This document shows, piece by piece, positions 7,829 through 14,973 of a stretch of DNA of 19,148 nt. The DNA is from JBHHZM01 sp046758065 (GTDB taxonomy: Bacteria; Pseudomonadota; Alphaproteobacteria; JAAXGF01), in the NCBI GenBank assembly GCA_046758065.1, contig JBHHZM010000061.1, forward strand, positions 1 to 19,148. Reading direction: 5' to 3'. Every line of letters begins with the position of its first letter. The stretch's first letter is position 1. Under the pieces are notes generated by a model. It did no database searches, was not told where the DNA came from, and saw only the letters and a list, made by a program, of their open reading frames with translations. Both the position numbers and the translations under genes were made by a program.

Positions 7829-8462
7829 CAGCCGCGAGCCCGAACCGTTCGCGCACCACGGCGAGAATGGCGGCATGCACCGTGTCGGCATCCGCCGAGG
7901 CATCGATCATCACGCAGCGCCCGGGTTCGGCTCGGGCAATCTCGAGAAAGCCGTTGCGGAGCTTCTCGTGAAACCCGGGGTCCATCCGTTCATAGCGGTC
8001 GTCATCCCCGCCGCGGCGATCGGCGCGGGCGAGACCCGCATCGACCGGCAAATCGAGAATCAACGTGAGATCGGGCATGAGGTCGCCGACGACCATGTCG
8101 TAAAGTTTCGCCACGGCTTCGCGCCCCAGCCCCTGAGCGTAACCCTGATACGCGACGGTCGAATCGGCGAACCGGTCGGACACCACCCAATCGCCGCGCG
8201 CCAGCGCCGGCCGCACCGTATTCGTCAGATGGTCGCGCCGCGCCGCGAAATGGAGCAGCGCCTCGGTCATCGCATCCCAGCGCGCGGGCTCGCCCTGCAC
8301 CAGCAACCCGCGGATCGCTTCGGCGCCGGGACTGCCGCCCGGCTCGCGCGTACAGAGGACGACCTCGCCATGTTCACGCAACGCGATGCAGAGACGTCTT
8401 GCCTGCGTCGACTTGCCGACGCCGTCGGCGCCCTCGATGGTGATGAAACGGCCCTTGGCCAC
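7821..8462 (-). CDS. tmk: thymidylate kinase
   Basis: Phosphorylates dTMP to dTDP, an essential step in dTTP synthesis. 213 residues from GTG 8462, the usual length. Motifs: FITIEGADGVGKST (P-loop, 6-19), TREPGGSPG (38-46), SDRFADSTVAYQGYAQGLG (DRF at 96-98, TMP binding) and an Arg-rich lid ADRRGGDDDRYERMD (147-161). The GTG start is chosen because the P-loop falls at the standard position and GAGG sits just upstream, made partly from the dacA stop codon; the 50-codon upstream extension is antisense-type sequence inside dacA. It starts 7 nt after dacA ends and overlaps holB by 8 bp, so the three are probably translated from one mRNA. Confidence 0.95.
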   Translation of the reverse strand: MAKGRFITIEGADGVGKSTQARRLCIALREHGEVVLCTREPGGSPGAEAIRGLLVQGEPARWDAMTEALLHFAARRDHLTNTVRPALARGDWVVSDRFADSTVAYQGYAQGLGREAVAKLYDMVVGDLMPDLTLILDLPVDAGLARADRRGGDDDRYERMDPGFHEKLRNGFLEIARAEPGRCVMIDASADADTVHAAILAVVRERFGLAADD

Positions 8463-8469
8463 CGGCGCC

Positions 8470-9630
8470 TCAGTTCGACCCCGCGCCCCAGACCAGGTAA
8501 CCGATGGCGGCGCCGATGCGACGGAACATCGACAGCTTGCCGACATCGACGCCGGCGAGCAGCGGCACCTCGAGCGGGGGCGTGTCCGGCGCCGTGATGA
8601 CCAGCTTGGCAATCTCGCTGCCGCGGGGGATCGGCGCCGGTACCGGGCCTTCGTAGACGAGCGTCACCTTCATGCCGCGACGCGCCTTGCGCGACAGGCT
8701 CAGCACCAGATCTTTCTCCGTGACCAGCGGTACGGTCGGCACATCGCCGAGCCAGACATCCGCCTCGGCCACCGGCGCCCCGGCGCTCAACAGGGTGTAG
8801 TTGTTGAATTCGCGGAACCCCCAGTCGAGCAGTCGCTGCGATTCCTGTGCGCGTTCGCGCATGCTGCCGAGCCCGTTGACCACGAGAATGAGCCGGCGGC
8901 CGTTGCGCACCGCCGAGGCGGTGAGACCGTAGCCGGCGACCTTGGTATGCCCGGTCTTCAGTCCGTCGCTGCCGGTGTTCCTGTAGAGCAGCGGGTTGCG
9001 GTTGCCCTGCTTGATGCCGTTGTAGGTGAAATTCTTCTCCGAGTAGTACCCGTAATACTGCGGGAAGTCCTGAATCGTGCGATGTGCCAACCAGGCAAGG
9101 TCACGCACGGTCACCAGGTGGCCTTCCTCGGGCCAGCCACTCGCGTTCTTGAACGTGCTCGCCTTGAGGCCGATTTCACGGGCCCGCGCCGTCATCTCTT
9201 CGGCGAAGGCCTCCTCGCTGCCGCTCAGCCCCTCGGCGACGACGATGCAGGCGTCGTTGCCTGAAGCCACGATGATGCCTTGGATCAGGTTCTCGACCGA
9301 AACTTCCTTGCCGACCTCGACGAACATTTTCGAGCCGCCCTTGCGCCACGCCTTCTCACTCACCAGAAAGGTGTCGTCGAGCTTGAGCCGGCCCTCGGCG
9401 AGGCGCTCGAACACCATGTAAATCGTCATGATCTTGCTCATCGACGAAGGCGGCACGAGTTCGTCGGCGTTCTTCTCGAAGAGCACGGTGCCGGTGGTGT
9501 CGTCGACGAGTATCGCCTGCTTCGCCTTGGTCTCGATCGCCGACGCCGGCGCCGTGACCCACAACGCCAGGATGAACACGACAAGGCCGGCGAGCAGGAG
9601 ACGACGGGGAGTTTTCGTATCGGTAATCAC
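8470..9630 (-). CDS. dacA: D-alanyl-D-alanine carboxypeptidase (PBP5/6 type)
   Basis: Periplasmic low-molecular-weight penicillin-binding protein that trims the terminal D-Ala from peptidoglycan pentapeptides. From GTG 9630 it is 386 residues: signal peptide with hydrophobic core LLLAGLVVFILALWV and an ASA cleavage site near 31; catalytic SMSK (63-66), SGN (123-125) and KTG (225-227); then a PBP5-like C-terminal beta domain (VYEGPVPAPIPRGSEIAKL) and a final hydrophobic/amphipathic membrane-anchoring segment. An in-frame GTG at 9681, 3 nt after rlpA, would add 17 polar residues before the signal peptide and lacks a Shine-Dalgarno; AAGGA precedes the chosen start. The exact paralogue name (dacA, dacC or dacF) is not certain. 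Confidence 0.93.
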   Translation of the reverse strand: MITDTKTPRRLLLAGLVVFILALWVTAPASAIETKAKQAILVDDTTGTVLFEKNADELVPPSSMSKIMTIYMVFERLAEGRLKLDDTFLVSEKAWRKGGSKMFVEVGKEVSVENLIQGIIVASGNDACIVVAEGLSGSEEAFAEEMTARAREIGLKASTFKNASGWPEEGHLVTVRDLAWLAHRTIQDFPQYYGYYSEKNFTYNGIKQGNRNPLLYRNTGSDGLKTGHTKVAGYGLTASAVRNGRRLILVVNGLGSMRERAQESQRLLDWGFREFNNYTLLSAGAPVAEADVWLGDVPTVPLVTEKDLVLSLSRKARRGMKVTLVYEGPVPAPIPRGSEIAKLVITAPDTPPLEVPLLAGVDVGKLSMFRRIGAAIGYLVWGAGSN

Positions 9631-9684
9631 GGGTTGCGATCCTTGCTCGGGTTGTGCATCGGAAAGGCGTCCGAGAGACACGCC

Positions 9685-10560
9685 CTATTCAACGATCAAT
9701 CGCGCGTCGCGATAGCCCGCGGCGACGATCCGACGGAGCAGATCGTTCGCCGTCTCCAGCGACGCCGTGGGGCCGACCTGTACGCGGTATATCGGCTGCC
9801 CGCCGATCCATACGCGCATCATCCGGGTGGGTCCAAAATCGGCAAGCGCGGTACTCAGCCGTCGCGCATTGCGCACCTCCCGAAAGGCGGCCGCCTGAAC
9901 GTATATCGCCAGTGATCCGTCCGGGGAAGACGGGTTCGCCGACGGAGGCGCGACCGAGGCGACGCTGACGGGAGGCAACGGCTCCTGACTGACCGCTCCG
10001 GTCGGCGCCGGCGTAATCGTCGGGCCAACAGGCGATTCTGCGATCATCGGGGGACGCGGCTCGGCGCTGACGGCCTGCACGCGGACCCGCGCGGTTCCCT
10101 TCTCGTAGAAGCCGAGGAGCTGCGCGGCCCGGCGTGAAACGTCGATGATTCGATTGCGTACGAAGGGACCGCGGTCGTTCACCGTGAGCACCAGCGAGCG
10201 GCCGTTCTCGAGGTTGGTGACGCGCACCAGGCTCGGCATCGGCAGGGTACGGTGCGCGGCGGTGAGCGCATTCATGTTGTAGAGCGCCCCGTTCGCCGTG
10301 CGCAGGCCGTGGAACTCGCGGCCGTACCACGAGGCGACGCCGGTCTGGTCATAGTCGGGATTTTCGCGCGGGTAATACCAGGCGCCGTCGACCCGGTAGG
10401 GCTTGCCGACCTTGTACTCGCCGCGCGGCGGCGGACCCGCCATCCGGCCGACGCCCTTGGCGGTCTGCGCCGCGAGCTCCACTTCGGCACAGGCGCCGAG
10501 GACGAGAGCGAGTGCGGCCAGTATGATGGGAATGCCCGAATTGCGAACGACGTCGCGCAT
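9685..10560 (-). CDS. rlpA: RlpA-family septal lipoprotein (DPBB + SPOR)
   Basis: RlpA binds denuded septal glycan through SPOR and, in Pseudomonas, cleaves it as a lytic transglycosylase. The 291-residue product has a signal sequence with lipobox LGAC (Cys24), a double-psi beta-barrel at about 72-165 (ASWYGREFHGLRTANG, LTAAHRTLP, VNDRGPF), a Pro/Ser/Ala-rich linker (168-212) and a C-terminal SPOR domain (about 213-291: IYVQAAAF, YRVQVGP). The residues corresponding to Pseudomonas His131 and Asp157 are present as His103 and Asp129, but the Glu120 position is Ala92. The start ATG has no clear Shine-Dalgarno. It lies between mltB and dacA, which fits a cell-division or wall-remodelling role; transglycosylase activity is doubtful. 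Confidence 0.92.
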   Translation of the reverse strand: MRDVVRNSGIPIILAALALVLGACAEVELAAQTAKGVGRMAGPPPRGEYKVGKPYRVDGAWYYPRENPDYDQTGVASWYGREFHGLRTANGALYNMNALTAAHRTLPMPSLVRVTNLENGRSLVLTVNDRGPFVRNRIIDVSRRAAQLLGFYEKGTARVRVQAVSAEPRPPMIAESPVGPTITPAPTGAVSQEPLPPVSVASVAPPSANPSSPDGSLAIYVQAAAFREVRNARRLSTALADFGPTRMMRVWIGGQPIYRVQVGPTASLETANDLLRRIVAAGYRDARLIVE

Positions 10561-10613
10561 GCTGGTTCAACATCTAGTCGTTATTGGATCGGGAATCGTA
10601 CAATATATGCATC

Positions 10614-11627
10614 CTAACCGGAACCGATGAGATCGGCAAGGCGGCCGACAGACATGCCGAAGTAATCCGAATGGTTCCATTTGAGGATCGTGCGATAGTT
10701 GTCGTAGACGACGAAGGCGGGACCGTCGGCGCCGCCCGGCATGATCACCGACGCGAGCAGATCGCGCGTCGGCAGGTCGCTGCCGTCGGCGCGGCGTACG
10801 CCGAGTTCTTGCCACTCGCTCAGACGCTTCTTCACGGCGTGGCCGGCCAGCGCAGCGGTGAAGCTCTCGGGGAGTCTGACCTCGCGCCCCCAGGTCTGGT
10901 CGCCGCGCCAGCCCGAGCGGGCCAGGTAATTGGCCGACGACGCGAAAATGTCGGCCGGCGTCGTCCAGATATCGCGGCGCCCGTCGCCGTTCTGATCGAC
11001 GGCGAACCGCATGAAGCTCGATGGCATGAACTGGTTCTGACCCATGGCGCCGGCCCAGGAACCCTTCATGTCGGTGGGCGCGATATGGCCTTCATCGAGG
11101 ATGCGCAGCGCATCGATCAACTCGCGGCGGAAGTAGGCGCTGCGACGCGCGTCGTAGGCGAGCGTCGCCAGCGAAGCGATCACCGAAAAGCTTCCGCCAT
11201 ACTTGCCGTAGCGGGTCTCGACTCCCCAGAGCGCGACGATGAAGCGCGGCTGGACCCCGTAGCGCCGGCTCACCGCCTCGAGCAATGCGCGGTTCTCGCG
11301 CAGCTTCTGTATGCCTTCCGCAACCAGCGCCGGCGTCACCCGCCTGGCCATATATTCGCTGAAGGTCTGCGTGACCTCGGGCTGCTTGCGGTCGAGCTCG
11401 ACGACACGGGTAAGGGGTTCGATGCCGGTAAGCGCCGCGTCGAGGGTTTCGGCGCGGATGCCGGCTTCGAGGGCCTCGGCGCGCAGGTCGGCGAGCCATT
11501 CGGAGAACGATGGGCGGGCGCCCTGGTCGGCACTCGGCTCCTGGGACCCCGCGGGAAACGCCGCGAGACAGAGAGCGAGAATTACCGCAAAGGCCAGATC
11601 GGATCGTCGCGTCATCCGGAGAATCAT
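10614..11627 (-). CDS. mltB: membrane-bound lytic murein transglycosylase B-like
   Basis: Cleaves peptidoglycan glycan strands to 1,6-anhydro products in the periplasm. 337 residues: N-terminal signal sequence (LAFAVILALCLAAFPAGS, no proper lipobox, so probably soluble periplasmic), then an MltB/SLT_2 domain with the catalytic Glu in VALWGVETRYGKYGG (Glu137) and the family blocks GSWAGAMGQNQFMPSSF and DQNGDGRRDIW. ATG 11627 has AGGAG 5-6 nt upstream. It is the first gene of the mltB-rlpA-dacA-tmk-holB-metG run (53 nt to rlpA) and diverges from the TauD-like gene; the 141-bp gap between them should hold the operon promoter and contains a single GTTAAC half-site at 11650-11655. Confidence 0.93.
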   Translation of the reverse strand: MILRMTRRSDLAFAVILALCLAAFPAGSQEPSADQGARPSFSEWLADLRAEALEAGIRAETLDAALTGIEPLTRVVELDRKQPEVTQTFSEYMARRVTPALVAEGIQKLRENRALLEAVSRRYGVQPRFIVALWGVETRYGKYGGSFSVIASLATLAYDARRSAYFRRELIDALRILDEGHIAPTDMKGSWAGAMGQNQFMPSSFMRFAVDQNGDGRRDIWTTPADIFASSANYLARSGWRGDQTWGREVRLPESFTAALAGHAVKKRLSEWQELGVRRADGSDLPTRDLLASVIMPGGADGPAFVVYDNYRTILKWNHSDYFGMSVGRLADLIGSG

Positions 11628-11768
11628 CGCGGCTCCTGATCACCGAACCGTTAACGAGAGCGGCGCCGATCTTTGTCGATGCCGATTGGGATGGCAAGCG
11701 CCTTTGCAGCGCCGCCACCGCGGCGTACCATGCGACAAGGCAGGCTGTCCATCGGATGAAGACGGATC

Positions 11769-12833
11769 ATGAGCAGCCCTGACAGACGCCCGATCGAGGG
11801 TCCTTGCGCTTGGCGGGGCGAGGATATCTCCGGCCCCGACGACTGGATTCGACCGCTTTCGAGCGCTGCGCTCGACGAGATCGACGCTGCGCTCCGCGCG
11901 GTTCAGGCTCGCGGTCTTGCATGGCGAAAAATCACGCGCGACGATTTTCCCCTGCCCCGCTTCGCCGGCGAGCTCCGCGCGGTCGCCGACGAGCTCGAGC
12001 GCGGTCGCGGCTTTCTCAGACTGCGCGGCCTCCAGATCGCGCGCTATGACGAGGACGAGATCAGACAAATCTTCTGGGGCATCGGCACGCATCTCGGCGT
12101 GGCCCGCCCCCAGGACGCAAGCGGCGAGATCATGGGCGAGGTGTGCGACGAGGCTCGCGCCTTTGGCGCCGTACGCGAGACGATCGAGCCGTTGCCCGAT
12201 GGCGCACGGCCGCTTACGTCGCGCGCCCGGGCGCGTTCGAACGGCCCCCTGCGCTTTCATACCGACCGCGCCGACGTCATCGCACTCCTCTGCGTGCGGC
12301 GCCCGCGGGCGGGCGGGCTCAGCAAGATCGCCAGCTCGGTCGCCGTGCATAACGAAATCCTGGCGCGCCGCCCGGATCTGCTCGAACTGCTGTATCGGGA
12401 CTACTACCGCAGCCGTCAGGGCGAGGAAGCGCAAGGCGCATCGCGCCATTACGCCCTCCCCGTCTTCGCGGTGCACGAGGGCCACTTCACCAGCCAGTAT
12501 TCGCGCACCTTCGTCGAGGCGGCGCAGCACATCCCCGGGGTCCCGCGTCTCACCCCGGCGCAGGACGAAGCGCTTGACCTGCTCGCCGAGGTGGCCGAGG
12601 AGCTTTGCATCGCCGCGCCCTTCGAACCGGGCGATATGCAGTTTCTCAACAACCACGTGATCTATCACGCGCGAAGCGCCTTCGAGGACGGCGACGACGG
12701 ACGCAACCGCCTGCTCTACCGGCTCTGGCTGTCGATGCCCGACAGCCGGCCGCTGCCGCCGGGATTCGAGATCCTGTGGGGACGTGTCGAGCCGGGGGCG
12801 CTGCGCGGCGGCATCACACAACACTCCGCGTAG
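11769..12833 (+). CDS. TauD/TfdA-like 2OG-Fe(II) dioxygenase
   Basis: Putative non-haem iron dioxygenase of 354 residues. The metal triad is visible: HxD in LRFHTDRADV (His164, Asp166) and the distal His in NNHVIYHARSAFED (His300), followed by RNRLLYRLWLS, whose Arg probably binds the 2OG carboxylate. The N-terminal ~110 residues (LRLRGLQI, IFWGIGTHLG) are typical of the broad TauD/gamma-butyrobetaine hydroxylase-like group. No signal peptide. It is longer than taurine dioxygenase TauD, and no sulfonate transport genes are adjacent, so taurine should not be assumed as substrate. ATG 11769 has only a weak GGA upstream. Ends 42 bp before tRNA-Ser. Confidence 0.87.
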   Translation: MSSPDRRPIEGPCAWRGEDISGPDDWIRPLSSAALDEIDAALRAVQARGLAWRKITRDDFPLPRFAGELRAVADELERGRGFLRLRGLQIARYDEDEIRQIFWGIGTHLGVARPQDASGEIMGEVCDEARAFGAVRETIEPLPDGARPLTSRARARSNGPLRFHTDRADVIALLCVRRPRAGGLSKIASSVAVHNEILARRPDLLELLYRDYYRSRQGEEAQGASRHYALPVFAVHEGHFTSQYSRTFVEAAQHIPGVPRLTPAQDEALDLLAEVAEELCIAAPFEPGDMQFLNNHVIYHARSAFEDGDDGRNRLLYRLWLSMPDSRPLPPGFEILWGRVEPGALRGGITQHSA

Positions 12834-12837
12834 GCCA

Positions 12838-12865
12838 TTGCACCCCCGCGGAGTCCCCCTATATG
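12838..12865 (+). promoter_or_regulatory. sigma70-type promoter of tRNA-Ser
   Basis: TTGCAC (12838-12843) and TATATG (12860-12865) are separated by 16 bp, and the predicted start falls a few bases before the tRNA 5' end at 12876. A GANTC site (GAGTC, 12851-12855) lies in the spacer. Confidence 0.55.
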
Positions 12866-12875
12866 CGATGGACGT

Positions 12876-12966
12876 GGATGGGTGGCCGAGCGGTTTAAGG
12901 CACCGGTCTTGAAAACCGGCAGGGGTCAACAGCCCCTCGTGGGTTCGAATCCCACCCCATCCGCCA
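12876..12966 (+). tRNA. tRNA-Ser (anticodon UGA)
   Basis: Complete 91-nt tRNA with encoded CCA. Acceptor GGATGGG (12876-12882) pairs with CCCATCC (12956-12962), discriminator G at 12963, CCA 12964-12966. Anticodon stem CCGGT/ACCGG encloses loop CTTGAAA with anticodon TGA at 12910-12912. The long variable arm (AGGGGTC AACA GCCCCT region) is the serine class II mark, and the T arm GTGGGTTCGAATCCCAC is perfect. It decodes UCA and other UCN codons. Confidence 0.98.
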
Positions 12967-13138
12967 GCTTTCCCCGCCGTACCGGCTCGCACAGGCTTTT
13001 CACCTCGAGGCATATCGATCTCACGCCCGGCCGGGAGTTTTTCCCTGATAATTCCCCCGGCCCCGGACTGCCGAGGTTCCGTTTCCGCACCGGATTGGAA
13101 CGGGACTGCCCCCTTAAGTCGCGATCGGAGGAAAACGA

Positions 13139-13154
13139 CGTTTCACGTGAAACA
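13139..13154. other. parS: parS centromere-like site (ParB binding)
   Basis: CGTTTCACGTGAAACA matches the bacterial parS consensus TGTTTCACGTGAAACA at 15 of 16 bases. Its central 14 bases (13140-13153, GTTTCACGTGAAAC) are a perfect palindrome. ParB loads at parS, spreads as a CTP clamp and, with ParA, segregates the replicated origin region. It lies in non-coding DNA at the edge of an AT-rich island, as expected for a functional site rather than a chance match in a gene. Confidence 0.8.
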
Positions 13155-13170
13155 TCAATTCGTTATCCAT

Positions 13171-13187
13171 TTAATCTTTCGTTAACC
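13171..13187 (+). promoter_or_regulatory. CtrA binding box
   Basis: TTAATCTTTCGTTAACC is an exact TTAA-N7-TTAACC, the full-site consensus for the alphaproteobacterial cell-cycle regulator CtrA. It lies 17 bp from parS and 207 bp before the DUF1194 start codon. It could control a promoter in the island or, as at Caulobacter Cori, a replication function. Confidence 0.6.
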
Positions 13188-13394
13188 ATTAATAATTTTT
13201 CTCCGAACTACTACATTAATATATATCGCCAATCATTTGTTTTACCGTCGTTATTCGAAACTCGCAAATCATTCCGTGCATGTGTCGTTAACCATGGCAT
13301 CGAACCAGCGCAAACCGGAAGCCGCGCCACGCGAGCTTCGTGGGGCGGCCGCGATTGCCAGGCCCGCTTCCAACGCCGGGGCGACGGGCGCCGC

Positions 13395-14120
13395 ATGGCG
13401 TCCCGGTTGCGATTTGCCCTGCGCATCCTGATCTACTGTTTCCTTCTCGGGTGCGTCGTCGCGAAGCCGGCAGTCGCAGACGGAGCTGCGGACCTCGAAC
13501 TGGTGCTCGCGATCGACGCCTCGTCGAGCGTTTCCTACGACGAGTTCCAGCTCCAGATGTTCGGCCTCGCCGCCGCTTTCCGGGATCCCGCGGTGATCAA
13601 CGCGATTCGTTCGGCGGCGCCCGGCGGGGTCGCCGTCAGTCTGGTGCAGTGGGCAAGCGCTCACCAACAGGCGATCGCGGTCAACTGGACACTGGTGCGA
13701 GACGCCGCTTCGGCTGCGCTCCTCGCCGATCGCATCGATGCGGCGCCGCGTCTGGTGATCGGCGGCGCGACGGCGATCGGCAGCGTCGTCAGCTTCGCCA
13801 TCGACCTCCTGAATGACAACCGTTTCGTGGGGAAACGGCGCGCGATCGATGTCTCGGGAGACGGCAAGGCGAACCAGGGTCCCTCACCCGCCGCCGCACG
13901 TCGGCGCGCCCTCACCGCGGGCATTACGATTAACGCTCTCGCCATACTCAACGAGGAGCCGGCGCTCGACGCCTACTACGACGCCATCGTCGTCGGCGGC
14001 GCCGGCTCGTTCACGCTGGTCGCCGACGACTACGAGGACTTCGCCCGCGCGATCCGCCTCAAGCTGATCCTCGAGATCACCGGTGCGTCGATCGCCCGAC
14101 GCGACCTCGGCCACGGTTAA
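13395..14120 (+). CDS. DUF1194 vWA-like secreted protein
   Basis: 241 residues from ATG 13395. N-terminal signal peptide (LRFALRILIYCFLLGCVVA, cleavage likely after AVA at 26-28; an LLGC at 17-20 makes lipidation possible but less likely). The mature part is a von Willebrand A-like fold: LELVLAIDASSSVS holds the MIDAS DxSxS (41-45), GGATAIGSVV (123-132) supplies the expected Thr, and RAIDVSGDGKANQG (149-162) the third metal loop. DUF1194 proteins are widespread in Rhodospirillales and Rhizobiales with no assigned function; ligand or metal binding in the periplasm is likely. The start is placed after the intergenic island; a longer in-frame reading from 12882 is rejected because it passes through the tRNA. 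Confidence 0.85.
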   Translation: MASRLRFALRILIYCFLLGCVVAKPAVADGAADLELVLAIDASSSVSYDEFQLQMFGLAAAFRDPAVINAIRSAAPGGVAVSLVQWASAHQQAIAVNWTLVRDAASAALLADRIDAAPRLVIGGATAIGSVVSFAIDLLNDNRFVGKRRAIDVSGDGKANQGPSPAAARRRALTAGITINALAILNEEPALDAYYDAIVVGGAGSFTLVADDYEDFARAIRLKLILEITGASIARRDLGHG

Positions 14121-14563
14121 TGCGCGATCGCGTCGCTTCGGATCCGACCGTTAGGGTCTTCGCCCGTCGTGTCACAGCGATAGAGATCCCGGGTGAGGTT
14201 GTCTCATCTTCGACGCCGATAACTGGTGAAGGAAAAATCGGAATTGCGGCGTCCATCCCAAATATGGCTGTTTCTATGTTTTTACGTAATTACAGACTAT
14301 TAAACGACGTTGCTATAACTAATTCATAGAATTATCTAACTAACGTAATTACTTATATTAACACACTAATTGTCATTGTTCTACGATCTGTGGGGCGAAC
14401 AATGAATACCGCGATGCCGGCGTTCGATCAAGCCCGCGGCGCCGCGCGTGGAAACCGGCGAAATGCCTTGCCTGCGCCACATTGGGGTCGCAATCGCGCC
14501 GCAATCGCCTGCTAGACCCAGGACAGGGTTGTAATACGTCCCGTTGATCGAAAGAGGCCTGCC
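14121..14563. other. 443-bp intergenic region, AT-rich centre
   Basis: The first 150 bp are mixed composition. 14281-14340 has 16 G/C in 60 bases. The 10-mer ACGTAATTAC, containing the palindrome GTAATTAC, occurs at 14284-14293 and again at 14343-14352, 59 bp apart, which could be paired operator sites. A 69-codon frame from 14120 overlaps the previous stop as TAATG but uses rare codons (ATA, AGG, AGA, CTA, TTA) and is not called. A 37-codon frame at 14402-14515 has only a weak GGGG upstream and is not called. This segment probably provides the promoter and 5' leader of the next gene. Confidence 0.45.
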
Positions 14564-14860
14564 ATGATCGTATCGCAACGCATCGGCGTCCTTGCCGTCG
14601 CCCTCGTCCTGCCTTTCCTCCTCTCCGTTCCCGTATCGGCCGGCGGCATGCCGCCCGAGTACGAAATCGACGCCAACGGCGAACCGCTCGACGCTCAGCC
14701 GCCGGAGGCCGCCGCGATGGCCCCGACAACGAGTGGGCCGGAAGCGACGCTGTTAAGCCTCGTCGCCGCTCGTCCCGACGAGAATGCCGCCGATTCCGGG
14801 GACCCGGCAGCGACGACAACGCCACCAGTCGATGATCTCATGCGGCGCGACCACCGCTAA
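14564..14860 (+). CDS. small secreted protein, Pro/Ala-rich, unknown function
   Basis: 98 residues with a clear signal peptide (IGVLAVALVLPFLLSVPVSA, cleavage after residue 26) and a 72-residue mature part that is acidic, rich in Ala, Pro, Thr and Asp, and probably disordered; it ends in a basic MRRDHR. No cysteines in the mature part, no domain recognised. AGAGG lies 7 nt before the ATG, and codon choice is typical of neighbouring genes, which supports coding. The Sel1 gene follows on the same strand after 113 bp. Function cannot be read from sequence. Confidence 0.7.
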   Translation: MIVSQRIGVLAVALVLPFLLSVPVSAGGMPPEYEIDANGEPLDAQPPEAAAMAPTTSGPEATLLSLVAARPDENAADSGDPAATTTPPVDDLMRRDHR

Positions 14861-14881
14861 CCATTCGTCTGCCAGCACGCC

Positions 14882-14911
14882 GGGGCGCGAAACCGCCACA
14901 CCCCGCGCCCC
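14882..14911 (+). terminator. 8-bp GC hairpin after small secreted gene
   Basis: GGGGCGCG (14882-14889) and CGCGCCCC (14904-14911) form a perfect 8-bp stem with a 14-nt loop, 21 nt after the stop codon. There is no T-run. It could end the upstream transcript or protect its 3' end. Confidence 0.4.
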
Positions 14912-14944
14912 ACAAGGCTCTGGCGGCACGCGGAACCCTCGGCT

Positions 14945-14964
14945 ACCCTCCCCCGCCGGAGGGT
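14945..14964 (+). promoter_or_regulatory. hairpin covering the Shine-Dalgarno of the Sel1 gene
   Basis: ACCCTCC (14945-14951), loop CCCGCC, and GGAGGGT (14958-14964) form a perfect 7-bp stem. The right arm contains the only good Shine-Dalgarno (GGAGGG) for the GTG start at 14974, so the folded mRNA should hide it. Confidence 0.5.
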
Positions 14965-14973
14965 CGCCGCGCC

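Larger units (their letters stand above)
12967..13394. other. 428-bp intergenic region with AT-rich regulatory island
   Basis: No gene supported. At 13029-13062, GGCCGGG and CCCGGCC form a 7-bp stem with a 20-nt loop, possibly a tRNA 3' processing or termination structure, although there is no trailing T-run. From 13141 to 13260 GC drops to 35 of 120 bases, far below the flanks. That island carries parS, an IHF-like sequence (13153-13165), a 7/9 DnaA-box-like TTATCCATT (13163-13171), the CtrA box, and a GTTAACC half-site (13287-13293). The last 100 bp before the DUF1194 gene return to high GC. Confidence 0.6.

Noticed and set aside
11640..13013. 457-codon minus-strand frame containing GWGGIRTHEGLLTPAGFQDRCLKPLGHPS
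   Set aside because: That segment is the antisense translation of tRNA-Ser, a common spurious protein, and the rest is antisense to the TauD-like gene, which has a full active site.
12882..13394. Long plus-strand frame starting MAERFKAPVLKTG, joining tRNA-Ser to the DUF1194 protein
   Set aside because: The first residues are a translation of tRNA-Ser itself, a known false call, and the frame then crosses parS and the AT-rich island. The real start is ATG 13395 before the signal peptide.
14120..14329. 69-codon frame overlapping the DUF1194 stop as TAATG
   Set aside because: The overlap looks like coupling, but codon use (ATA, AGG, AGA, CTA, TTA) and the run into AT-rich DNA are unlike the neighbouring genes.
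14402..14515. 37-codon frame in the leader of the small secreted gene
   Set aside because: Weak Shine-Dalgarno, Arg/Ala-rich composition typical of random GC-rich DNA, no signal or domain.
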